Shown here: positions 10,476-19,437 of the stretch, in pieces | Layout: every line of letters starts with the position of its first letter | How positions within the stretch are numbered: the first letter of the stretch is position 1 | Assembly (NCBI RefSeq): GCF_014203645.1 | Contig: NZ_JACHJL010000024.1 | Span: 48,854 to 112,853, forward strand | Length of the DNA stretch: 64,000 nt | Direction: 5' to 3' | Source: Streptomyces zagrosensis | GTDB lineage: Bacteria; Actinomycetota; Actinomycetes; Streptomycetales; Streptomycetaceae | Translations under genes and position numbers: made by a program | Notes under the pieces: model-generated | What the model was told of the DNA's origin: nothing | Databases searched by the model: none | What the model saw: only the letters and a program-made list of their open reading frames with translations

Positions 10476-10741
10476 CAGACGCCTTTCAACGCGTCACTCT
10501 GAATCATTTCTCTCCTCCGGTGCCTGTTCGGTGCGCTTCCTCCATGAGTCTGCACCGTAACAGTGTGTAATCGCCAGGCCTTGCTGAGGAAGTCGCCGGT
10601 ATAGGTGACGGAGATATTCGCAAGCCGCGAGTTATCCACAGTTTCGGACCAAGATCCCCGAGATTTTTTGGATCGCTGCATGGTCGATTCCCCGCGATGT
10701 TCGTGGGTTCGAGAGTTGCGTAGCGAGATGGGGAGGGGACC

Positions 10742-11851
10742 ATGGCTGGAACTATCGCCTCCGGTCTAGTGGAGACGGAGGAGGAACACCGCCGTAGACC
10801 GCTGATCGTGACGGAAGACGAAGAACTGCTGGACGACTTGTTGCGGTTGTGCGCAGCGGCTGGTTCCGCGCCGGAAGTGGCGCACGGAACACTCGTTGGT
10901 AGTAGTGGCTGGGACGACGCACCACTGGTTCTTGTCGGCGATGACTGTGCGGCGAGATTGACTGATGCGGTCCGTAGGCAGGGCGTACTGCTGATTAGCC
11001 GGGATTTAGATGACCCAGGCATCTGGCGGCGGGGTATCGAGCTTGGGGCGGAGCATGTGCTCTTTCTCCCCGATGCTGAGACCTGGCTCGTGGACCGAGT
11101 CGCCGACGTCACCGAAGGCGTCGGCGACCAGGCCACCACCGTTGGCGTCGTCGGGGGCCGAGGCGGTGCCGGGGCCAGCACCCTGGCCTGCGCCCTTGCC
11201 GTAGCTGCGGCCCGCGCGGGGCACCGCACCATGCTCATCGACGGCGACCCGCTGGGGGGTGGCCTCGACGTACTGCTCGGTGGCGAGGGCGCCGCGGGCC
11301 TCAGATGGCCTGCATTCGCCGAGTCTTGTGGTCGGGTGGCTGCGGGCGCGCTGGAGGAGTCGCTGCCCAAGCTGCATTCCTTGCGGGTGCTGAGCTGGGA
11401 TCGGGGCAGTGCCGTGGCCATCCCGCCGACTGCGGTCCGCTCGGTCCTTGCCGCTGCCCGCCGACGAGGTGGCGCTGTGGTGGTTGACCTGCCGCGACGC
11501 GTGGACGAAGCGGCGGCCGAGGTGCTCGCACAGTTAGATGTAGGACTCTTGGTGGTGCCCGCCGAACTGCGGTCCGTCGCAGCGGCTCACCGCGTCGCCT
11601 CAAGGGTTCGGATGGTGCTGCGTGACCTGCGGGTCGTGGTGCGCGGGCCCACGGGAGGCGGCCTCGACGATGAGGAGATCGCAAAGCTTCTCGGGCTGCC
11701 GCTCGCCGGGGAGTTGCCGCCTGAGCCCAGACTGCTCGCAGCGTTGGACGAGGGCGAACCACCGGGCGCAGCTGAGCGTGGTCCGCTCGCCCGGTTTTGC
11801 GCCGACTTCTGGGCCCGGGCGCTGCCCAGCGAGGGAGGTGTCGCGTCATGA
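10742..11851 (+). CDS. ssd: septum site-determining protein Ssd (TadZ/CpaE-like ATPase)
   Basis: The 369-residue protein pairs an N-terminal receiver-like region (about 1-115) with a MinD-like ATPase domain that has a degenerate Walker A, GGRGGAGAST. The lysines of the deviant P-loop are absent, as in the actinobacterial Ssd family. MLIDGDPLGGGLD follows as the switch segment. In Tad systems TadZ/CpaE proteins localise the pilus machine, and mycobacterial Ssd affects septation. The ATG at 10742 has a GGGAGGGG ribosome-binding site. The stop overlaps the tadA start by four bases (ATGA), so it heads the pilus operon. Confidence 0.9.
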   Translation: MAGTIASGLVETEEEHRRRPLIVTEDEELLDDLLRLCAAAGSAPEVAHGTLVGSSGWDDAPLVLVGDDCAARLTDAVRRQGVLLISRDLDDPGIWRRGIELGAEHVLFLPDAETWLVDRVADVTEGVGDQATTVGVVGGRGGAGASTLACALAVAAARAGHRTMLIDGDPLGGGLDVLLGGEGAAGLRWPAFAESCGRVAAGALEESLPKLHSLRVLSWDRGSAVAIPPTAVRSVLAAARRRGGAVVVDLPRRVDEAAAEVLAQLDVGLLVVPAELRSVAAAHRVASRVRMVLRDLRVVVRGPTGGGLDDEEIAKLLGLPLAGELPPEPRLLAALDEGEPPGAAERGPLARFCADFWARALPSEGGVAS

Positions 11852-13005
11852 GCGACACCCTGCTGGACGCGGTGCGGACACGACTGGCGGGCAGCGGTCA
11901 AGAGCCGACACCGGCTCGGGTTGCTGCCGCACTCCGGGAAGAAGGACGGCTGCTCGGCGATACGGAAGTGCTCGGAGTCGTCCGAAACCTGCGCTCGGAA
12001 CTCGTGGGCGCCGGCCCTCTTGAGCCGTTGCTCACCCTGCCTGACGTCACCGATGTATTGGTCTGCGCTCCCGACCAGGTGTGGATCGACCGGGGTGCGG
12101 GGCTGGAGCGTACCGAGGTCCGGTTCGCCGATGCGGCGGCTGTGCGCAGGCTCGCTCAACGGCTCGCGGCCGTGGCCGGGCGGCGACTCGATGACGCGAG
12201 ACCGTGGGTGGATGCCCGGTTGCCCGATGGGACCCGATTGCATGCCGTGTTGCCCCCGATCGCCGTAGCAGGGACGTGTCTTTCGTTGCGAGTGATGCGA
12301 CCGCGGGCGTTTACCCTCGCTGAACTGGTCGCGGCTGGCACGGTGCCGCCCGGTGGTGAAGCGCTGCTGCGGTCCGTGCTGGAGGCACGTCTTTCCTACG
12401 TGATCAGTGGCGGCACGGGATCGGGTAAGACGACGCTGCTGAGCACGTTGCTCGGTCTGGTCGGCCCGGGAGAGCGCATTGTGCTGGCCGAGGATTCGGC
12501 GGAGCTGCGACCCGACCATCCCCACGTCGTACGGCTGGAGGCGCGGCCCGCTAACCAGGAAGGCCGCGGCCTGGTCACGCTGCGGGACCTGGTGCGGCAA
12601 GCGCTACGCATGAGACCCGACCGGCTGGTGGTCGGTGAGGTGCGTGGGCCGGAGGTGACGGAGCTGCTGTCGGCCCTGAACACCGGCCACGAAGGGGGTT
12701 GCGGGACGGTGCACGCGAACGCGGCGAGTGATGTTCCGGCCAGGTTGGAGGCGCTGGGCTCAACGGCGGGTTTGGACCGGGCCGCGCTGCACAGCCAGTT
12801 GGCTGCCGCACTGTCGGTGGTTATTCATCTGGAGCGGGACGGGGTGGGCCGCCGGCGGATCGCGGAGTTGCATGTCCTGGAGCGCGACCGGGACGGGCTG
12901 GTCACGACCGTGCCCGCTGCCCTTTGGGGCGCGCAGGGCTTCCAGCAGGTAGTGGGCTGGCCGCGGTTGCAACGACTGTGCGCGAGGGGCGGTGCGGGCT
13001 CATGA
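11848..13005 (+). CDS. tadA: Tad pilus assembly ATPase TadA/CpaF
   Basis: The 385-residue secretion ATPase energises Flp-type pilus assembly in the cytoplasm. Visible motifs are Walker A GGTGSGKTT near residue 195, the Asp box ERIVLAEDSAEL, Walker B RMRPDRLVVGEVRG, and the His box GHEGGCGTVHAN, all typical of the VirB11/CpaF family. I chose the ATG at 11848 because it overlaps the ssd stop as ATGA. A second ATGA overlap links its own stop to tadB, so the genes are translationally coupled. Confidence 0.95.
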   Translation: MSDTLLDAVRTRLAGSGQEPTPARVAAALREEGRLLGDTEVLGVVRNLRSELVGAGPLEPLLTLPDVTDVLVCAPDQVWIDRGAGLERTEVRFADAAAVRRLAQRLAAVAGRRLDDARPWVDARLPDGTRLHAVLPPIAVAGTCLSLRVMRPRAFTLAELVAAGTVPPGGEALLRSVLEARLSYVISGGTGSGKTTLLSTLLGLVGPGERIVLAEDSAELRPDHPHVVRLEARPANQEGRGLVTLRDLVRQALRMRPDRLVVGEVRGPEVTELLSALNTGHEGGCGTVHANAASDVPARLEALGSTAGLDRAALHSQLAAALSVVIHLERDGVGRRRIAELHVLERDRDGLVTTVPAALWGAQGFQQVVGWPRLQRLCARGGAGS

Positions 13006-14015
13006 CGGCTGGTGTGGTGACGACAGAGTCCATGGTGGCGTTCGCGTCGATGCTGTGCTTGGTCGCGGCCCTGTGGGGTGGCCTCGGGCATGGTCACCGA
13101 CAGCGGCGGGGCAGGCTGGTCTTCGCGGACGGCGACGCGCTCTGGGAATCGAAGGCGCCCGGGCCGCGTCCGTATAGGAACACCGAACGGGTCGGCGGGG
13201 CGCGGCTGCTGCTCGACGCGCTGCGGCGGAGCGGTACCTGGCAGCGATGGCGCTGGCGATGGGTGGCGTTGCTGAAGCGGTGCGACCCCGGTGGAGAGTT
13301 GGCCTGCCTACCGGCGGGATGTGCCCTCGCGCTGCTGACCGACTCGGTGTTGCCGCTGTTCGCTGCGGTGCTCGCGGTGCCGGCCACCTGGCGTTGGCGA
13401 CGGTCCCGGGCGCGGGCACGGGACGAGGAGCGTCGGAGCGCGGCTGTGATCGGATTGTGTGCCGTCCTCGCTGGCGAGCTGCGTGCCGGTCGGCAACCTG
13501 TGGGCGCTCTGCTGTCCGTTGAGGTCACGGAGTTCCCCGATGAGTGGGGGCTAGCCAAGTCTGCTGCACGTTTTGGTGGGGACGTTCCCTCTGCGCTTCG
13601 GCTGGCCGCTCGGCTGCCCGGTGCGGAGGGGATGGCCGGTGTAGCTGCGTGCTGGCGCGTGGCGGTCGATGGTGGTGCGGGGCTTGCGGCTGGCCTGGAG
13701 CGAGTGGCGGTGGCGTTGCGTGCGGAGCGCGACCAGCGCGAGGACTTGCGCGCACAGTTGGCCGGTGTCCGCTCGACGGCCGTGGTGCTCGCCCTGTTGC
13801 CTGCCTTCGGCCTCGTGATGGGCAGCGCGTTGGGCGCCGATCCGCTACGAGTCCTGTTGCACACGCCCGCCGGGCTTGGCTGTTTGGCGCTCGGCGTGCT
13901 GCTGGAGTCGGCGGGGCTGGCCTGGACGGCCGCAATCGTGCGCGGGGCCGCTGAGCCGATGACACTGCCGACTCCCCTGGCGGACAAAGTCGGACTAAAT
14001 AGGACTAATGGGTGA
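13002..14015 (+). CDS. tadB: Tad pilus inner-membrane platform protein TadB
   Basis: The 337-residue protein has a type II secretion F-like domain with N-terminal membrane segments (about residues 10-30 and 100-125), a central cytoplasmic helical region, and two C-terminal hydrophobic helices (VVLALLPAFGLVMGSALG and LGCLALGVLLESAGLAW). With TadC it would form the platform on which the TadA ATPase acts. The start ATG at 13002 overlaps the tadA stop as ATGA. The end overlaps the tadC start. Confidence 0.88.
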   Translation: MTAGVVTTESMVAFASMLCLVAALWGGLGHGHRQRRGRLVFADGDALWESKAPGPRPYRNTERVGGARLLLDALRRSGTWQRWRWRWVALLKRCDPGGELACLPAGCALALLTDSVLPLFAAVLAVPATWRWRRSRARARDEERRSAAVIGLCAVLAGELRAGRQPVGALLSVEVTEFPDEWGLAKSAARFGGDVPSALRLAARLPGAEGMAGVAACWRVAVDGGAGLAAGLERVAVALRAERDQREDLRAQLAGVRSTAVVLALLPAFGLVMGSALGADPLRVLLHTPAGLGCLALGVLLESAGLAWTAAIVRGAAEPMTLPTPLADKVGLNRTNG

Positions 14016-14889
14016 GCATGTGATGACTGGAGAAGTTATCCACAGGCTGGGGATGGCCGTTTCGCTTTCGTGCTTTGCTGGATGCACGGCGCTGGTGATC
14101 AGCGCGGTACGGCATCGGCGAAGCGCTCGTCGGCGCCGCGCCGCCGTGTTGTCGGGCGGCGGATGGGGCCAACGATCGAAGGCTCCGAGCCCGTTGCGGC
14201 GATGGCCGGTCATCAGACAAGCGAATGGTGCCAAGACCGGGGTCATGCGGAAGCGTCTGACCGCCATCGGCTGCGGATGCCTCGGACCCATCCTCCTCGA
14301 TGGCTGGGTGGGTTACGTGGTGGGACTCGCCCTGGCGTGCGGGGCCTGGCGGTGGTGGCGCGGCGGTGAAGCCGAGCGCAGCGAGGGGCGATTGAGAGGG
14401 GGAGGACAGGAAGCGGCGAGCAGTGGGCTCACGTCGAGCGAAGCGAGCACGGCTGCGGCCCAACTGCCGCTAGCAGCGGACTTGTTAGCTGCCTGCTTGG
14501 CGGCAGGGGCGGAGCCGCGCGATGCCGCGGAGGCCGTGGGGAGTTCGCTGGGTGGCCCTGTGGGACAGCGACTTACCCGGGTGGCTGCGGAACTGCGCCT
14601 CGGTGGTGACTTGGCCGAGGCCTGGGGCCAAGTAGGGGCGCTGCCTGGCGCTACCGGCCTCGCTCGATCCCTTGAGCGGGCAGCGGTGACGGGCGCGCCC
14701 GCCGTCGAACCCGTCACCCGATTTGCCGCGGACTGTCGCGCCGACCGCGGTCGGGCAGCCACGGCCCGGGCCAGGCGCGCGGGCGTCATGGCCACAGCAC
14801 CACTCGGTCTGTGCTTCCTTCCGGCCTTCCTGTTGGTAGGTGTCGCGCCGGTGGTGATCGGGCTGGCGGACGGGCTGCTGAGTACCTGA
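14008..14889 (+). CDS. tadC: Tad pilus inner-membrane platform protein TadC
   Basis: The 293-residue second platform protein has a membrane segment near residues 15-33 and a paired one near 88-112. A conserved type II secretion F-like helical domain (LPLAADLLAACLAAGAEPRDA onward) and a C-terminal helix (GLCFLPAFLLVGVAPVVIG) follow. The ATG at 14008 overlaps the tadB stop by eight bases; an in-frame ATG at 14023 is an alternative. The pilin gene starts 40 bases downstream. Confidence 0.88.
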   Translation: MGEHVMTGEVIHRLGMAVSLSCFAGCTALVISAVRHRRSARRRRAAVLSGGGWGQRSKAPSPLRRWPVIRQANGAKTGVMRKRLTAIGCGCLGPILLDGWVGYVVGLALACGAWRWWRGGEAERSEGRLRGGGQEAASSGLTSSEASTAAAQLPLAADLLAACLAAGAEPRDAAEAVGSSLGGPVGQRLTRVAAELRLGGDLAEAWGQVGALPGATGLARSLERAAVTGAPAVEPVTRFAADCRADRGRAATARARRAGVMATAPLGLCFLPAFLLVGVAPVVIGLADGLLST

Positions 14890-14928
14890 AGAACAGACAC
14901 ACAACAGACACGAGGAGATGAGGAAGAC

Positions 14929-15072
14929 ATGGGGGACGTCATGGCGGTGCGGTGGTGCGTACGACGGTGGGTGGCGGTACGAGGAGCGCTGAGCCGTAGG
15001 CGTGAGGCGGGGATGGCAACCGCCGAGTACGCCGTTGGCACGATCGTTATCTTGGGCAACCAGGAGCCGTAA
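14929..15072 (+). pseudogene. 5' part of Flp-like (DUF4244-type) pilin gene, interrupted
   Basis: From the ATG (GAGGAGATGAGGAAG ribosome-binding region upstream) the frame reads a basic leader and then EAGMATAEYAVGTI, the conserved processing and start region of the small actinobacterial Tad pilin. After Ile39 (base 15045) the pilin sequence stops and mobile-element DNA begins. The chimeric frame ends at TAA 15070-15072, giving 47 residues without the mature hydrophobic helix. The missing 3' part is at 37514-37623. Joining G15046 to C37514 restores the reading frame. Confidence 0.9.
15047..15057 (+). repeat. left 11-bp terminal inverted repeat
   Basis: TTATCTTGGGC is exactly inverse to 37503-37513. 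With one more base on each side the match extends to 12 (GTTATCTTGGGC), which leaves a one-base uncertainty in the boundary. Confidence 0.88.
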
Positions 15073-15088
15073 GGCATGTGAGGCAAGT
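15069..15088 (+). repeat. left subterminal 20-bp inverted repeat
   Basis: GTAAGGCATGTGAGGCAAGT matches the reverse complement of 37446-37465 (GTGAGGCACGTAAGGCAAGT) at 17 of 20 positions. It is probably a recombinase-binding site. It lies 22 bases inside the left end, whereas its partner lies 48 bases inside the right end. Confidence 0.8.
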
Positions 15089-15113
15089 AGGGTGGGTGTC
15101 TACTTGCCTTCAC
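15078..15113. promoter_or_regulatory. palindromic recombinase-site-like repeat before tnpA
   Basis: GGCAAGTAG (15082-15090) and CTACTTGCC (15100-15108) form perfect 9-base inverted arms around a 9-base spacer. Both arms are extended by GTGA/TCAC. This arm-spacer-arm layout is typical of tyrosine-recombinase core or arm sites. It lies 26 bases upstream of the tnpA start, so it could also control tnpABC expression. Confidence 0.6.
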
Positions 15114-15138
15114 GATATCTGGGGGGTGTTAAGGCACA

Positions 15139-16308
15139 TTGGTTACAGCTGATGTGTTACCTCGTCACTACCGGGCCGAGCGTGCTGTGTCCGCTGATGG
15201 GAGTGTCCGATGGGTGGTTGTTGATGAGTCCTTCGGGCTGCATCCGCAGGCGTGTTCGTTCCTGACGGGGCGGGAGTTCAACACCGGCCGGACGTACGCG
15301 CCTCGGGTCGCCCTGTACCTGTCGTGGTGCAAGGAGTTCGGCGTCGCGTGGACTGAGCCGTCGCTGGCCCAGCTGATGGCGTTTCAGCGCTGGTTGGTGG
15401 AGGAGCCCCTCGCACCGCGCAGTGGCCGGCCCGGGGCCGAGCGGCGCTACCGGGAGAAGGGCACAGCGAATCAGATCACGGGCACGATGACCGACTTCCT
15501 GCGGTGGTGCTCACTGGCTGGGCTCGGTGTCCCGGCCACGGTGGTGACGATGCTGGTCGAGCCCCGGTTCCTGCGCTTCGCGCCGCCGGGCTTCGATGCG
15601 GGCGAGGAGGGCCAAAACCTCCAGATCGAGGGCCGGCGCCTGAAGTTCAGGGTCGCGGTGCCGGGCTACGAGTGGCTGACGGACGAGGAGGTCTACCAGC
15701 TCCTCGCGGTAACCACGCACGCCAGGGACCGGTTCTTGGTGGGTCTGCTCGCGGTGACAGGAATGCGGATCGGCGAGGCGCTGGGGCTGCGGCGCGAGGA
15801 CACGCATTTCCTGCCTGACTCGCGGCTGCTGGGCTGCCAGGTCAAGGGGCCGCACGTCCACGTACGGCGCCGGGTCAACAGCAACAACGCCTTCGCCAAG
15901 TCAGTGCAGCCGCGCTGGATTCCGGTGGAGGAGGACACGGTCGGCCTGTACACCGAGTACCGCTACGAGCGGGAGACGGTCGCGCAGGCGGAGGCCAGCG
16001 ACATGGTGTTCGTCAATTTGTTCCGCGCCCCGCTGGGATCGGCGATGCGTTACGACAACACCTACGAGTTGTTTAAGCGGCTGGCGAAGCGGGCGGGGTT
16101 TCGGGCTAGGCCGCACATGTTGCGGCACTCGGCGATCACGCGGTGGCGGCAGGCGAAGGTGCCGCGGGACGTGCGCCAGAACATGGCCGGGCACCAGTCG
16201 CCGGCGTCCCAGGATCGCTACTCGCATGCCAGTGACCAGGAGAAACGTGACGCCGTGGAGCTGGTGGCAGCCCGGCGCCGTCAGGGGAGGGTGGAGCACG
16301 GTGGGTAG
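15139..16308 (+). CDS. tnpA: tyrosine recombinase TnpA (Tn554-like)
   Basis: The 389-residue site-specific recombinase would be the first subunit of the element's transposase. Catalytic residues of the phage-integrase fold are visible: Arg near residue 211 in TGMRIGEALGLR, HMLRHSAITRW near 326, and the tyrosine near 360 in QDRYSHAS. The N-terminal third resembles the SAM-like core-binding domain. The annotated start is a TTG preceded by a GGGGGGTG run; GTG codons at 15154 and 15184 are alternatives. The end overlaps tnpB by eight bases, so the three genes form an operon. Confidence 0.9.
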   Translation: MVTADVLPRHYRAERAVSADGSVRWVVVDESFGLHPQACSFLTGREFNTGRTYAPRVALYLSWCKEFGVAWTEPSLAQLMAFQRWLVEEPLAPRSGRPGAERRYREKGTANQITGTMTDFLRWCSLAGLGVPATVVTMLVEPRFLRFAPPGFDAGEEGQNLQIEGRRLKFRVAVPGYEWLTDEEVYQLLAVTTHARDRFLVGLLAVTGMRIGEALGLRREDTHFLPDSRLLGCQVKGPHVHVRRRVNSNNAFAKSVQPRWIPVEEDTVGLYTEYRYERETVAQAEASDMVFVNLFRAPLGSAMRYDNTYELFKRLAKRAGFRARPHMLRHSAITRWRQAKVPRDVRQNMAGHQSPASQDRYSHASDQEKRDAVELVAARRRQGRVEHGG

Positions 16309-18823
16309 CGTTGTGCCGCTGCGCCGGCGGTCAGCCGGTGACGAGCGGTCAGCTGGGTGGGCGCCGTTGGAGGCCGAGCGGTGGTCGGCGTGGCTGCGCG
16401 AGCAGGTCACGGGCGGTTGGCGGGAGGGCGAGTGGGATGCGCAGACGCTGATGTTCACCGGTGATGTCGGGCATCCGCGCACGGTGGTGTACCGCTGCGG
16501 CACCGCGGCGTGCGAGGCGCTGGCGCGGGCCAAGAGCCTGTGTACGAGTTGCGCGAAGGCCCAGCGGGTCAGCGGGCTGTCGATGAAGGAGTTCAAGGCG
16601 GTCTTCGTGCCGGTGCGCGATAGAACGATGACCGGTGTGCACGATCGGTGCCGCGTTGGGGGGTGCCCGCGCGAGAAGAGCCTGTGGGGTTTGTGCAGCT
16701 CGCACGCCTCGTTGCGGCAAAAGCACTTGGAGCGCGACCCGCACTCGGCGCTGGAGGTATGGGTCACTGGGCAAAAGCCGTACCGGCCGGTGGCCGGCTG
16801 CCGGGTGCGCGGGTGCCGCTTCGACGGCCGCGGCCCGCACGCCCTGTGTTCCCAGCACATCCGCCACTTCAAGCGGCACCCGGCCTCCCGGGTGGCGGGC
16901 GCGACGGTGACGGCTGACTGGCTGGACCGACAGGCCCCTTACCTGTCTGTGCATCAGTTCTCCCTCGCCCCGTTGCACCCGCTCGCCCGCCTGGAGGTGT
17001 TGTACGCGCTCCAGCAGCGTGATGCGCGCGGGCAGAAGATCGACCCGCATGCCACCCGTCAGATGATCGCCCACCTGGCCGATGCCGCTGACAGCGTGGC
17101 CACGATGCACGCCGATGATCTGCCAGGGCGCTCGGCGAGCAACATCGACGCGCTGCTGCGTGAGACCCACCGTGTAGTCGCCGCCGCCCTCGCCCGTTTC
17201 CGCGGCGCCAACCCGGCCGAGCAACCGACACTGGACCTCACCGAGCTGGGTGTGCGCGGCAAGCGCGGCGGTCGTACCAGCCGTCCGGGCGATCTGGACC
17301 TGACCGAACTTGCCCAGCCGTGGCTGCGACGGGTGCTGATCGTGTGGATCGATGAGACGAAGCCGACGACCGGCGAGGTCCGCCGTGCCCACCGCGCCTG
17401 CGTCACCGCCGCGAGGGCGCTCGCGCTGCGGCCCCAAGGCGGCACCGACGAGGCGGTGCTGGCGTTCGCCGACATGAACGCCGTGGTCGACGCCTTCCGG
17501 CACCTGCCGAAGCTGGACGGCGGCCCGATGAAGAGCAAGGCCCGCAACGGCCTGATGGGCTTTTTCTTCAAGGTTTTGGACTACGGCCGGGCGGCCGGGC
17601 ACCTGGGCGGGATGTCGGCCTACTTCGCCCGGCACCCCAGCCACGCGATCGCCCCGGAGGAGGTGAGCGAGGAGGACGAGGCCGGGCGGGCCCTACCCGA
17701 GGACGTCATCTACCAGTTGGACGACCAGATCCAGCTGATCGGCCGGGGCGTCACCCACGGCCGCATGACGCCGGAGGAAGTCCACGAGATGTGCCGGGCC
17801 GTCTACGAGCTGCTGCGGGACACCGGCCGCCGCCCGTATGAGATCGCCGAACTTCGGGTCGGCTGCCTCAAGAAGGAGGGCAAGGAACAAATCCTGATCT
17901 GGGACAACCGCAAGGCCCGCCGCAACCGGCGCCACCTTCCGGTCACCTCGGAGACCGTCGAGACCATCGAGCGGTGGCTGACGGTGCGGGCGAAGCTGGA
18001 CCTGCCCACCGGCAGCGAGGGGTACCTGTTCCCGCCGGCCGGTGAGAACGGTCAGCTGCGGCACCTGCTGCCCGAGCAGGTCGCGGGCATCATCCGCGCC
18101 TGGGCCGACCTTGAGGACGTGGTCCTGCTGGATGAGGAGTTCGGCCCGGACGGGACGAGAGTCCCCTTCGATGCGGCCCGCATCTTCCCGTACGCGTTTA
18201 GGCACTCGTTTTGCCAGCGGCACGCGGACGCGGGCATCGACCCGGACGTGCTGCGCGAATTGATGGATCACCGATCAGAAGCCACCACGGCCTGCTACTA
18301 CAAGATCACCGCGAAGCGCAAGCGGGAGGCGGTGAACGTGATGCGCCTGCACACCACCGACCGCAAAGGCCGTCTGACCCCGCTCTCGCAGACAGCCTAC
18401 TTCCGCGGGTCGGTACAGGTGCCGTTTGGGAACTGCACCGAGCCGTCGAATGTGAAAGCGGGCGGGCACGCGTGCCCGATCCGGTTCCAGTGCGTGGGCT
18501 GCCCGTCCTATCACCCCGACCCCTCCTACCTGCCCGCGATGGAGGACCACATCCGCCAGCTGCGGGCCCAGCGCGAGAAGGCGTTCATGATGGACGTCGA
18601 TGAGTTCGTCGTGCGCAACATGGACGACGAGGTCGCGGCGTACAAGAAGCGGGTGGACCAGATGCGGGAGCAGGTCGAGGCTATGGACCCGCAGGAGCGC
18701 GAGCGGGTTCAGGAAGCGTCGGCGGTGCTGAGGAAGGTCCGCGCGGCCCAAGCGGGACGCGGGGCGGTCGCGCTGCCCATGCCCGTGTTCCGCCGGGCAC
18801 CGCGAGATGAGGCCGGGGCATGA
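16301..18823 (+). CDS. tnpB: tyrosine recombinase TnpB (Tn554-like)
   Basis: The 840-residue second recombinase is longer than Tn554 TnpB (about 630), mostly through an N-terminal extension. That extension has three cysteine clusters resembling zinc-binding sites: CGTAACEALARAKSLCTSC, CRVGGCPREKSLWGLC and CRVRGCRFDGRGPHALC. The catalytic domain shows Arg near 510 (RDTGRRPYEIAEL), FRHSFCQRHADAG near 634, and the tyrosine pair near 666 in ACYYKI. A further cysteine cluster (CPIRFQCVGCPSYH) follows and a helical tail ends the protein. I chose the GTG at 16301 because of the GGGGAGGGTGGAG ribosome-binding region. The stop overlaps tnpC as ATGA. Confidence 0.9.
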   Translation: MGSVVPLRRRSAGDERSAGWAPLEAERWSAWLREQVTGGWREGEWDAQTLMFTGDVGHPRTVVYRCGTAACEALARAKSLCTSCAKAQRVSGLSMKEFKAVFVPVRDRTMTGVHDRCRVGGCPREKSLWGLCSSHASLRQKHLERDPHSALEVWVTGQKPYRPVAGCRVRGCRFDGRGPHALCSQHIRHFKRHPASRVAGATVTADWLDRQAPYLSVHQFSLAPLHPLARLEVLYALQQRDARGQKIDPHATRQMIAHLADAADSVATMHADDLPGRSASNIDALLRETHRVVAAALARFRGANPAEQPTLDLTELGVRGKRGGRTSRPGDLDLTELAQPWLRRVLIVWIDETKPTTGEVRRAHRACVTAARALALRPQGGTDEAVLAFADMNAVVDAFRHLPKLDGGPMKSKARNGLMGFFFKVLDYGRAAGHLGGMSAYFARHPSHAIAPEEVSEEDEAGRALPEDVIYQLDDQIQLIGRGVTHGRMTPEEVHEMCRAVYELLRDTGRRPYEIAELRVGCLKKEGKEQILIWDNRKARRNRRHLPVTSETVETIERWLTVRAKLDLPTGSEGYLFPPAGENGQLRHLLPEQVAGIIRAWADLEDVVLLDEEFGPDGTRVPFDAARIFPYAFRHSFCQRHADAGIDPDVLRELMDHRSEATTACYYKITAKRKREAVNVMRLHTTDRKGRLTPLSQTAYFRGSVQVPFGNCTEPSNVKAGGHACPIRFQCVGCPSYHPDPSYLPAMEDHIRQLRAQREKAFMMDVDEFVVRNMDDEVAAYKKRVDQMREQVEAMDPQERERVQEASAVLRKVRAAQAGRGAVALPMPVFRRAPRDEAGA

Positions 18824-19392
18824 CGGGGGCCCGGCGCACGCCCGGCGACACGCTGCGGGAGGCGAGGCGGCGCGACAGCCAGACCAAGCGCGGCAAGGTG
18901 CTGGCGGCCTTGGACGCGATGAAGGACAGCGGCACCGCGATCACCTTCGTCGGGGTGGCCCGCGCGGCCGAAGTGTCGAACTGGCTGGTCTACAGGGACG
19001 GGGTGCGCGAGCACATCGAGGCCGCGATGAAGGGACAGGACAAGGCCGCCCGGCGCCGGCGTGAGGGTGGGGCGGGCGCCTCGGTGGCGAGCTTGGCCAC
19101 CGACCTGGAACTGCTCCGGGAGGAGAACAAGGCCCTGCGCCAGGAGAGGGACGGCCTCAAGCGGGCCGTCCAGCGGAGCCTGGGCGCCGCCCTGGACCAA
19201 GAAGGCGCCCGAAGTGCCACACAGCGGATCGGCGACTTGCAGGCCGAGATCCACAAGGTCAAGGACGAGCTGGCCGCTGCCCGCGCGCAGAACACCGCCC
19301 TAAAGCGCCAGCTCGCGGACGCCCAAGAAGAGGTGATCGCCGTGCGGGAGGCCGGGCGGCAGATGTTCAAGAGCATCAACCGGCCCACGTGA
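18820..19392 (+). CDS. tnpC: TnpC-like small coiled-coil protein
   Basis: The 190-residue protein has a basic helix-turn-helix-like N-terminus (about 1-65) and then a long coiled coil rich in Glu, Lys and Arg (LELLREENKALRQERDGLK onward). It occupies the position of TnpC, which in Tn554 is thought to influence transposition orientation and efficiency. It corresponds to the short DUF6262-type proteins found with such recombinase pairs in actinomycetes. It begins with an ATGA overlap of tnpB. It lies convergent to the next operon, with 45 bases between stops. Confidence 0.8.
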   Translation: MTGARRTPGDTLREARRRDSQTKRGKVLAALDAMKDSGTAITFVGVARAAEVSNWLVYRDGVREHIEAAMKGQDKAARRRREGGAGASVASLATDLELLREENKALRQERDGLKRAVQRSLGAALDQEGARSATQRIGDLQAEIHKVKDELAAARAQNTALKRQLADAQEEVIAVREAGRQMFKSINRPT

Positions 19393-19437
19393 GCCAAGTG
19401 GTGGGGGTGCCCGGCTGGTTTGGGGCACCCCCACCCG

